Shown here piece after piece: positions 55,296-64,000 of a DNA stretch of 64,000 nt. Below the pieces are notes generated by a model. The model ran no database searches and had not been told where the DNA came from. It saw only the letters and a program-made list of their open reading frames with translations. Numbering within the stretch: position 1 is the stretch's first letter; each line of letters begins with the position of its first letter. The translations under genes were made by a program, and so were the position numbers. The stretch lies in NCBI GenBank assembly GCA_032718475.1, contig JAUCBJ010008884.1:1-64000 (forward strand). The letters are read 5' to 3'. Origin of the DNA: Nemertoderma westbladi (lineage: Eukaryota; Xenacoelomorpha; Nemertodermatida; Nemertodermatidae).

Positions 55296-55390
55296 CTTCG
55301 TCTTTGGTAGCCGTCAGTCACAGCTCGGCAGGCCTAGTGTTAAGACTGTGACGGGCAGTTACAGTTCAGGCAATTCTCAGATGTTAAGAC
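55296..55390 (-). other. Leader of element B with duplicated LTR-border sequence
   Basis: The 18-mer tgttaagactgtgacggg occurs at 55338-55355 and at 55382-55399. The second copy straddles the LTR/internal border (LTR ends at 55391), so the last 9 bases of the LTR are repeated 44 bp inside the leader. I could not identify a convincing tRNA primer-binding site. Confidence 0.7.
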
Positions 55391-55941
55391 TGTGACGGGA
55401 TCCGAGAGGATCCCGGTTTATCCGGTGTGTTTCGTACGCGTCCCCGCCCCGCCGTGTGAATGGAAAAGGTAATAATTGTTCTAGTGTCGTTGTCGAACTC
55501 TGATAACGTTGAGATAATAAATGATGAGTGATACAGATAGCACAGTAGATAAAGCTAATATACCGGTAATATGGTGACGGTGGCGACGACGGTCTTAACA
55601 GTCACCGTACTGCCTTACTGTACTGGGATAGCTGACTGAGTAAACTGAATGATATGATTACAGGTTACTGGTTATATTGCACGGTGGCCTTATTGCTACT
55701 CAATCGATGCCATTCCCCCCTCTGATTGGTTAATACCCTTGTTGGCGCCCCGTGGAGTATTCCCGTTCACTCCACCTGTTCTCCTTGGGTTAGGGGTTTG
55801 GCCCCTGACCTTCTATTGTGTGCTTCCTTCCCACTCTTATTGGGATGGCACGAGTTGGTTAATTGCCCAATCTTGTGGCTCCCAATATTGCTTATCGGCT
55901 AATAACTTTATGGGGTGTTGGCGGGATTGAATAAGCTAACA
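55391..55941 (-). repeat. 5' LTR of element B
   Basis: It is 551 bp, identical to 48301-48851 except for one C/T difference that I found. The end hairpin is present at 55396-55415. It should hold the promoter for ORF1 and ORF2, but I could not pick a TATA box or start site with confidence. Confidence 0.93.
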
Positions 55942-58034
55942 GTGTAGCGTGATATATATATAATATATTAAAATACCGGTATGCTTATGGTATATATAAG
56001 TATTATTACAGACTAGGTTTTTCACAGAAACCGGTATATAATTTTAGCACAAATATATATAAATATATAATAGGCCTATCGTGGATACCGGTATGCAGTT
56101 TACACTTATAGTATATATAAGTATAATTACAGACTAGAATTAATTACAGAATACCGGTATGATTTCAACCTAAAATTTATAGAAATAAATATAATAAGCC
56201 TATTTTAAATACCGGTATGTCAATTATTTTAAATAATTAAATTTCTGAATTTTAAGGGTTACTTGGTTACTTTAACTTACTTTATTACCGTTATTTAAGC
56301 AGTAGTCCAACTGATATTGAGACCTAATGGTTGGATGGTAGGCCTACTATTTATAAATCGTTAGATTTGATTTATAATATATATATACCCGTTTTAATGG
56401 GTTTTGTCAATGTTTGAAATAAATGTTATTATTTCTGGGGAGTAATCACTACACAAAGCGGTGCGCTTTCAGTGGAGTGCTACTTGTTAGACACTAAAAC
56501 AAATAATTCTAATTTACCTAAGTTACTTAGTACTACAAATTACGTACAATTCGGGTGAGATTACAATTTCTAAATAAACACAAAAATTTACAAAAACACA
56601 AAATACGAATTTTCAGGGTAATTTTACAAGAAGTCTACAAACCAGCCTAACAAAGGGTTAGTATCTGGTTATTACAACGGACAGGGTACTGCGGTATTTG
56701 AAAATAATACATAGTAGTAAATACACTGCATTGTCCAGATAGGAAAATACCACCGCCTGACGACCTATAGCCGTATCGCTATAGGTACTACGTTATGTAT
56801 CACGGAGTGTTCCTACCTAGAAGTTAATAGAGCTAATCGAACGTGCCTATCAACCACTTTACAACACAAATATAATGCCTACACTAATTAATCTCGGAAA
56901 GCACTGTACACTAAACCCTAAATTAGGTACGAGTACTTGTACAACATATAATCAGTAGTTAAATATACTTGAACAGCTAAAAGAACCACGGCATCTGCTG
57001 GAGTGACCGGTGCACAAAATCACCAGTCTTTACCTACGCCAAGCAGCCCGTGTAGTACCGGGGTTAATTTAACTATAGCGGTATGTATAACAAACACAAT
57101 TATTGTAGGAACAAACTTGGGGAATGAATGTTGCGAATAATCGCATAAACTCCGAATAATAAATATTACGCTACGCGTACAAACCGCTCAAACAAAATGC
57201 AGACCAAATACTGACAGACTACTATCAAGCCTAAATAAACTACAGGACATACAGACTCCGAAATGATTAGGTAGTATGCGTTCTAAACCAGTAGTACGAC
57301 TTATTCTTTAGTTGGGGGTTTACCTTACAGCATTGGCTGCCCCTACTTCCTAACCGTTCTTTATCGGACAGAGGCTCTACACACACTGCAATCCGTTCAG
57401 ACCTAATAACAGCCAGACAACTATCCAGCCTACAAATTATCTAAATAAATATTATACGCTACCCGTACAGACTTACACAAACAAAGTACAGACTAAACGA
57501 TGGCAGACTACTCTCAAGCCTAAATAAACTACAGGACATGCAGACTCCGAAATGATTAGGTAGTATGCGTTCTAACCCAGTAGTACGACTTATTCTTTAG
57601 TTGGGGGTTTACCTTACAGCATTGGCTGCCCCTACTTCCTAACCGTTCTTTATCGGACAGGTGATCTACACACACTGCAATCCGTTCAGACTTAACAACA
57701 ATCAGACAACAGCTCAGCCTACAAATTGTCTGTACAATCTGATCAGGCTTACACGCCTTCTGTTCAATACTGGCCTACAAACAAATAAAACTTGACAGAA
57801 ATAAGTAAAAATCTCAATAAAAAACCAGGGCGGGCCCTCCCTGATTAATTATTAAGGCCTACCGGTATATAACTATCAAAATCGAATAATACTGCTGTAC
57901 CTGTACTGTAAGTACCGGTTCGGATGATCAGGCAGTCAGGCCTACTGGTTACAGCAGTACAGGTTACCGTTTGACCGGTACCGGTACTTTAGACTTGATT
58001 GCTTACGCCGCAATCCAGAAGCAATATCCGTTAT
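55942..58034 (-). other. Long leader of element A with internal duplications
   Basis: The 2.1-kb stretch between the 5' LTR and element B has no long frame. It holds a tandem duplication with a 289-bp offset (about 57228-57440 and 57513-57730, both with actccgaaatgattagg and gttgggggtttacc). Near 55965-56220 accggtat words and a gtatatataagtat block recur about every 130 bp. The first five bases (GTGTA) are the target duplication of element B. A tggattgcggcg-type block on the coding strand about 19 bp after the LTR is a possible but unverified primer-binding site. Confidence 0.65.
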
Positions 58035-59228
58035 TGTTCGCGCTTTCAGACCTTTGGCAGTTTAACCCGCCAAATTAGGATGTCTTCTAGATAATAAATC
58101 GCTTTAGCCTCTAACAAGTATTTGATTCACTACACTAGTTGAAACCAATCTGTGCGCGATCATTCACCCGTTGGATATACCCGGGAGATTGACTTCGACG
58201 GCTTAATCGTATTGCTATGTAAGCCTAATGTATTATTCGACTGACAGTATTATATAATCTCTGACAATATTATTCACCTTCGGGGAATATTAACAGTTCC
58301 TTTAGGACGTGGCGCTCTATCTATATAAACAGAGTTATGACTTAAACTACTCACAACGATATGGCTTAGTTACAATTCACATATATGGCGCATTCTTTAG
58401 GAAATGCTTCGTTATCAGTCTCACTCATACACAATGCTGCACAATACTGCACACTGATCTGCCGATCTTCACTGATTTTAGTCACATATAAAAGGAACAC
58501 GGACCGAATCATGTAGGGTCTATCAAATAACATTAGATTCACTTCAAACCACTTTAACATAAGTCACAATCGTTATATGTAACCTTTCTCTCTTACCTTC
58601 GGTATATCAAGAATATTGGGTTTCGGGGTTATTTCTCGTTATTCCAAATATAATAATTCATCAACCATATTATGAAGAACCGACAGTGAATAGCAGTATA
58701 ACAATATAAAAGTATGCACAGGTTGTTTGATTAGGTATGGTATGTTATGTTTGATAACGGATATATGTCCTTATAATTAAGCCTACTAGTGTAAGGCTAA
58801 AGCAGAAAAGCACAAAATACTCCAAAGCCGTTCTTCCTTGGCTCAGGACTGAATGATAACACTGCCCATAATGCATTACGTGATTTCTCGGAAATTTCTG
58901 TACAAGAGCCATAAAAACGCTCTGATTGGTTGACTGAACTGAGAGATGCCGTAGAACAAAGAAAATCGACACGTATGAATATCAGCTGTTAACCGTCGTC
59001 ATAGTAACTACTGTTCAAGAGTATCTCGCCTCTTTTGCGTCATAGAATTGCCATGGAACCACCAACCATGTCTTCCAAAGTACACATACGGAAGAAATAG
59101 CTCTTAGGTCCTCTAAAAAACACCGATACAGCAATAATACGGCCTCTTACGCCTACTAAACCAACTACAGAGTATTTTACGGGAAAAATAAGGAAAAATA
59201 ACCGGGCAATTCCGCAAAAGCTTTTACA
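58035..59228 (-). repeat. 5' LTR of element A
   Basis: 1,194 bp, with the same ends and length as 39442-40635 and one observed difference (G at 58688). It is followed on the + strand by tagtgggtcagtag, the resumed satellite, giving the TAGTG duplication. Confidence 0.93.
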
Positions 59229-60183
59229 TAGTGGGTCAGTAGATAGCAGTCTAGAACTATAAAGTTATTGAGATAGTGGGTCAGTAGATAGGAGTTTAGA
59301 ACTATATAAAGTTATTGAGATAGTGGGCCAGTAGATAGGAGTCTAGAACTATACAGTTATTGAGATAATGGGTCAGTAGATAGGAGTCTAGAACTATAAA
59401 GTTATTGAGATAGTGGGCCAGTAGATAGGAGTCTAGAACTATAAAGTTATTGAGATAGTGGGTCAGTAGATAGGAGTCTAGAACTATATAAAGTTATTGA
59501 GATAGTGGGTCAGTAGATAGGAGTCTAGAACTATAATGTTATTGAGATAGTGGGTCAGTAGATAGGAGTCTAGAACTATATAAATTTATTGAGATAGTGG
59601 GCCAGTAGATAGGAGTCTAGAACTATAAAGTGATTGAGATAGTGGGTCAGTAGATAGGAGTGTAGAACTATAAAGTTATTGAGATAATGGGTCAGTAGAT
59701 AGGAGTCTAGAACTATATAAATTTATTGAGATAGTGGGCCAGTAGATAGGAGTCTAGAACTATAAAGTGATTGAGATAGTGGGCCAGTAGATAGGAGTCT
59801 AGAACTATATAAAGTTATTGAGATAGTGGGTCAGTAGATAGGAGTCTAGAACTATAAAGTTATTGAGATAATGGGTCAGTAGATAGGAGTCTAGAACTAT
59901 ATAAATTTATTGAGATAGTGGGCCAGTAGATAGGAGTCTAGAACTATAAAGTGATTGAGATAGTGGGCCAGTAGATAGGAGTCTAGAACTATATAAAGTT
60001 ATTGAGATAGTGGGTCAGTAGATAGGAGTCTAGAACTATAAAGTTATTGAGATAATGGGTCAGTAGATAGGAGTCTAGAACTATATAAAGTTATTGAGAT
60101 AGTGGGCCAGTACATAGGAGTCTAGAACTATAAAGTTATTGAGATAGTGGGTCAGTAGATAGGAGTCTAGAACTATAAAGTTA
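59229..60183 (+). repeat. 45-bp satellite, block 5
   Basis: About 21 units continuing block 4 across the element A insertion. A three-unit pattern (47-mer gggtcag, 45-mer aatgggtcag, 47-mer with tatataaattta, then gtgattgag) recurs twice at about 59650-60070. Confidence 0.95.
60169..60183. repeat. Target-site duplication of RTE-like copy 3
   Basis: The 15-mer agaactataaagtta occurs here and at 61137-61151 on either side of the inserted fragment. It is an ordinary satellite word, so the length of a true duplication could be shorter. Confidence 0.6.
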
Positions 60184-61136
60184 CTACTACTACTAGGATC
60201 GGCATGCTGCGTTGCAGCTGCATTTTTAAGAATGCTGTGCCGGCTTGTCAACAAAATTGCACCGCCACAACTCCCTATCACCCATGACATTTGCTAGATC
60301 ATCTGCATCTTTAAGGCCAGTGTCCTTTAAGATGCGTCTCAAGAAAGTCATGGGCTGTCCACCATGCTTATTCACTCCATGAGGCTGCCAAAGTACAAGA
60401 TTATGCACTGGCTGGTCCTCACGGCGAAAGCAATGTCCTGCAAAGCGGAGGCGATTTTGTTCTAGTGTCAAGCTTGGGGGAACCAATGAGACACCTCCAA
60501 TGTTATATAGTGTCTGGTTGGAGATGTGTGCATTGTACTTGACACAATGAACCCGGCGTAGCATTCTTGTGAATGTGCCATCCAGAGATTTGGTGTCCTC
60601 AGCAGTTAGAGCCCAGCATGGACTCCCATAGAGGAGTACTGGAACTACTGCTGCTCTAAATAATCGGACCTTAAGTTTCCGATTAATTCTCGGTGACTTC
60701 CAAATCCTGGAAAGCCTATTCAAGGCTGCCCATGCCTTTCCCTTACGTATTCGAAGGTCCTCACCTGACTTCCGGATCCATGATCCCAGGTAACAGAAGT
60801 CGTCCACATGCTCAAGCATACCATCCTTTGAACTTATGCTCATCCGATCAGAGACTTGCTGAGGACTTTCAAAGTTAACTGTCAGAATTTTGGTCTTTCT
60901 GGAGTTAATAAAAAGACCAACACTAGAAGCAGCATGTTCTAATGAGCTGAGGAGCCGTTGGGCTCCTTCTAATGATTCTGAGAGTACTCCTAAGTCATCA
61001 GCAAAGTCTAGATCAGTTAGGTACTTGGCAGGATTTCCTCGACTTCTGGAGCCAGTAGGTGGAGTTATCATCACCCCATCATCATTATGATGATCTAAGG
61101 ACATGCGTAGAACATAGTCAACCACAAGAACTATAC
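60184..61136 (-). mobile_element. RTE-like non-LTR retrotransposon copy 3, strongly 5'-truncated
   Basis: The + strand begins ctactactactagg, the reverse complement of the (TAG)n tail, followed by the short 3' UTR and the RT C-terminal region. RTE homology ends at about 61125; the next 11 bases (aagaactatac) look like satellite-derived filler. It is on the opposite strand to copies 1 and 2 and nearly identical to them. Confidence 0.87.
60226..61125 (-). pseudogene. Reverse transcriptase C-terminal fragment (RTE-like copy 3)
   Basis: The 300-codon open frame starts at the VDYVLRMSLDHH block just after motif B. It includes the catalytic FADD box (LTDLDFADDLG) and the complete C-terminal region with LLYGSPCWAL and the RRVHCVKYNAH segment. 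The frame is uninterrupted up to the TAA at 60226-60228. Motifs A and B and the endonuclease are missing, so it is dead. The sequence is closest to copy 2 (HHNDDGVM) but keeps MITPP like copy 1. Confidence 0.85.
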
Positions 61137-64000
61137 AGAACTATAAAGTTATTGAGATAGTGAGTCAGTAGATAGGAGTCTAGAACTATAAAGTTATTGA
61201 GATAGTGGGTCAGTAGATAGGAGTCTAGAACTATAAAACTATTGAGATAGTGGGTCAGTAGATAAGAGTCTAGAACTATAAATTTATTGAGATAGTGGGC
61301 CAGTAGATAGGAGTCTAAAACTATATAAAGTAATTGAGATAGTGGACCAGTAGATAGGAGTCTAGAACTATGAAGTGATTGAGATAGTGGGCCAGTAGAT
61401 AGGAGTCTAGAACTATAAAGTTATTGAGATAGTGGGTCAGTAGATAGGAGTCTAGAACTATAAAGTTATTGAGATAGTGGATCAGTAGATAGGAGTCTAG
61501 AACTATAAAGTTATTGAGATAGTGGGTCAGTAGATAGGCGTCTAGAACTATAAAGTTATTGAGATAGTGGGTCAGTAGATAGGAGTCTAGAACTATAAAG
61601 TGATTGAGATAGTGGGCCAGTAGGTAGGAGTCTAGGACTATAAAGTTCTTGAGGTAGTGGGTCAGTAGATAGGAGTCTAGAACTATAAAGTTATTGAGAT
61701 AGTGGGTCAGTAGATAGGAGTCTAGAACTATAAAGTTATTGAGATAGTGGGTCAGTAGATAGGAGTCTAGAACTATAAAGTTATTGAGATAGTGGGTCAG
61801 TAGATAGGAGTCTAGAACTATAAGAACTATAAAGTTATTGAGATAGTGGGTCAGTAGATAGGAGTCTAGAACTATAAAGTTATTGAGATAGTGGGTCAGT
61901 AGATAGGAGTCTAGAACTATAAAGTTATTGAGATAGTGGGTCAGTAGATAGGAGGCTAGAACTATAAAGTTATTGAGATAGTGGGTCAGTAGATAGGAAT
62001 CTAGAAATATAAATTTATTGAGATAGTGGGTCAGTAGATAGGAGTCTAGAACTATATAAAGTTATTTAGATAGTGGGTCAGTAGATAGGAGTCTAGAACT
62101 ATAAAGTGATTGAGATAGTGGGCCAGTAGATAGGAGTCTAGAACTATAAAGTTATTGAGATAGTGGGTCATTAGATAGGAGTCTAGAACTATAAAGTTAT
62201 TGAGATAGTGGCCGTCAGTAGATAGGAGTCTAGAACTGTAAAGTTATTGAGATAGTGGGTCAGTAGATAGGAGTCTAGAACTATAAAGTTATTGAGATAG
62301 TGGGTCAGTAGATAGGAGTCTAGAACTATAAAGTGATTGAGATAGTGGGCCAGTAGATAGGAGTCTAGAACTATAAAGTTATTGAGATAGTGGGTCATTA
62401 GATAGGAGTCTAGAACTATAAAGTTATTGAGATAGTGGCCGTCAGTAGATAGGAGTCTAGAACTATATAAATTTATTGAGATAGTGGGCCAGTAGATAGG
62501 AGTCTAGAACTATAAAGTTATTGAGATAGTGGGTCAGTAGATAGGAGTCTAGAACTATAAAGTTATTGAGATAGTGGGTCAGTAGATAGGAGTCTAGAAC
62601 TATAAAGTGATTGAGATAGTGGGCCAGTAGATAGGAGTCTAGAACTATAAAGTTATTGAGATAGTGGGTCAGTAGATAGGAGTCTAGAACTATAAAGTTA
62701 TTGAGATAGTGGGTCAGTAGATAGGAGTCTAGAACTATAAAGTTATTGAGATAGTGGGTCAGTAGATAGGAGTCTAGAACTATAAAGTGATTGAGATAGT
62801 GGGCCAGTAGATAGGAGTCTAGAACTATAAAGTTATTGAGATAGTGGGTCATTAGATAGGAGTCTAGAACTATAAAGTTATTGAGATAGTGGCCGTCAGT
62901 AGATAGGAGTCTAGAACTATATAAATTTATTGAGATAGTGGGCCAGTAGATAGGAGTCTAGAACTATATAAAGTTATTGAGATAGTGGGCTAGTAGATAA
63001 GAGTCTAGAACTACAAAGTTATTGAGATAGTGGGCCAGTAGATAGGAGTCTAGAACTATAAAGTGATTGAGATAGTGGGTCAGTAGATAGGAGTCTAGAA
63101 ATATAAAGTTATTGAGATAGTGGGTCAGTAGATAGGATTCTAGAACTATAAAGTTATTGAGATAGTGGTTCAGTAGATAGGAGTCTAGAACTACAAAGTT
63201 ATTGAGATAGTGGGCCAGTAGATAAGAGTCTAGAACTATAAAGTTATTGAGATAGTGGGTCAGTAGATAGGAGTCTAGAACTATTTAAAGTTATTGAGAT
63301 AGTGGGTCAGTAAATAGGAGTCTAGAACTATATAAAGTTATTGAGATAGTGGGCCAGTAGATAGGAGTCTAGAAATATATAAAGTTATTGAGATAGTGGG
63401 TCAGTAAATAGGAGTCTAGAACTATATAAAGTTATTGAGATAGTGGGCCAGTAGATAGGAGTCTAGAACTATAAAGTTATTGAGATTGCGCGTCAATAGA
63501 TAGGAGTCTAGAACTAAATAAAGTTATTGAGATAGTGGGTCAGTAGATAGGAGTCTAGAACTAAATAAAGTTATTGAGATAGTGGGTCAGTAGATAGGAG
63601 TCTAGAACTATATAAAATTATTGAGATAGTGGGTCAGTAGATAGGAGTCTAGAACTAAATAAAGTTATTGAGATAGTGGTTCAGTAGATCGGAGTCTAGA
63701 AGTATATAAAGTTATTGAGATAGTGGGTCAGTAGATAGGAGTCTAGAACTATAAAGTTATTGAGATTGGGCGTCATTAGATAGGAGTCTAGAACTATAAA
63801 GTTATTGAGATAGTGGGTCAGTAGATAGGAGTCTAGAAATATATAAAGTTATTGAGATAGTGGGCCAGTACATAGGAGTCTAGAACTATAAAGTTATTGA
63901 GATAGTGGGTCAGTAGATAGGAGTCTAGAACTATAAAGTTATTGAGATAGTGGGTCAGTAGATAGGAGTCTAGAACTAAAAAGTTATTGAGATAGTGGGT
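61137..64000 (+). repeat. 45-bp satellite, block 6, runs off the window
   Basis: About 63 units. The order of marker variants (tggaccag near 61345, actataagaactataaag near 61814, then gtggccgtcag near 62211, 62438 and 62890, then the actacaaag, gaaatataaag, ctatttaaag and gattgcgcgtc forms up to about 63500) follows the order in block 4 at about 26870-28020 and 35385-38030. This segment is therefore another copy of the same higher-order block. The gtggccgtcag marker recurs with a spacing of 227 bp and then about 450 bp, a local tandem amplification. Confidence 0.96.

Larger units (their letters stand above)
48301..55941 (-). mobile_element. LTR retrotransposon B, BEL/Pao-like, nested in element A, lacking RT and integrase
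   Basis: A 7,641-bp element in the same orientation as its host element A. Two 551-bp LTRs (TGTTAG...GTCACA) and a 5-bp GTGTA duplication define it. A polypurine tract (GGGGGGGAG on the coding strand, 48852-48860) abuts the 3' LTR. Coding order is ORF1 (53655-55295), ORF2 with capsid, zinc knuckle and protease (50767-53757), then a short ORF with a hydrophobic segment (50298-50762) and a minisatellite. The roughly 1.9 kb between ORF2 and the 3' LTR is too short and has no motifs for RT, RNase H or integrase. Confidence 0.88.
39442..59228 (-). mobile_element. LTR retrotransposon A, BEL/Pao-like, lacking RT and integrase
   Basis: It is flanked by a perfect TAGTG duplication of satellite sequence (39437-39441 and 59229-59233) and bounded by two 1,194-bp LTRs with TG...CA ends. 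Its coding strand is minus. Gross length is 19,787 bp; without the nested element B and its 5-bp duplication it is about 12.1 kb. It carries one long ORF (Gag-protease plus a fragment from near the end of pol). I see no RT, RNase H or integrase motif anywhere in the interior. Leader (about 2.2 kb) and 3' non-coding part (about 3 kb) are unusually long. Confidence 0.88.

Noticed and set aside
60081-60290. Minus-strand frame joining RTE-like 3' sequence to satellite
   Set aside because: It is an out-of-frame read-through from the transposon end into the satellite, not a gene.

Overview
This is a repeat-dominated stretch of an animal nuclear genome, most likely a marine invertebrate (an inference; species not determined). 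Evidence for a eukaryote: an exon with GT-AG splice borders (5043-5352), APE-type non-LTR retrotransposons, BEL/Pao-type LTR elements, and a giant minisatellite. There is no bacterial-style gene packing. All identity statements here were made by eye.

Layout: (1) 1-5931 is host-like AT-rich DNA. It carries old and young non-LTR fragments (RTE-like at 1-80 and 698-2090; I/Nimb-like 3' end at 2265-2682) and one convincing host exon on the + strand. (2) From 5932 to the right edge, the background is one head-to-tail satellite with a 45-bp unit and a common 47-bp variant. It is in the same orientation throughout, totals about 25 kb (roughly 560 units), and shows higher-order repeats. (3) Five transposon insertions split this satellite: an RTE-like element (10182-16876) that itself contains a complete CR1/L2-like element on the opposite strand (10736-14595, intact 1165-codon ORF with a 2A motif); an I/Nimb-like fragment (17567-18786); a decayed, truncated LTR element (18961-22934); a very large LTR element A (39442-59228); and a short RTE-like fragment (60184-61136). 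(4) Element A (1,194-bp LTRs, TSD TAGTG) carries a second LTR element B (48301-55941, 551-bp LTRs, TSD GTGTA) inserted in its leader.

Elements A and B are the most striking part. Both encode BEL/Pao-like Gag with zinc knuckles and an aspartic protease, but neither has a visible reverse transcriptase, RNase H or integrase. Yet each has LTR pairs differing at only one position that I could find, and a perfect 5-bp target duplication. They look like recently mobile, Gag-protease-encoding, pol-deleted elements that depend on enzymes supplied from elsewhere. Element B also has poly-G tracts at a frame change, an Asn/Ser-rich low-complexity segment, and an internal minisatellite.

No tRNA, rRNA or CRISPR array was seen. 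Long open frames of a 15-residue repeat inside the satellite follow from the 45-bp period and are not treated as genes.
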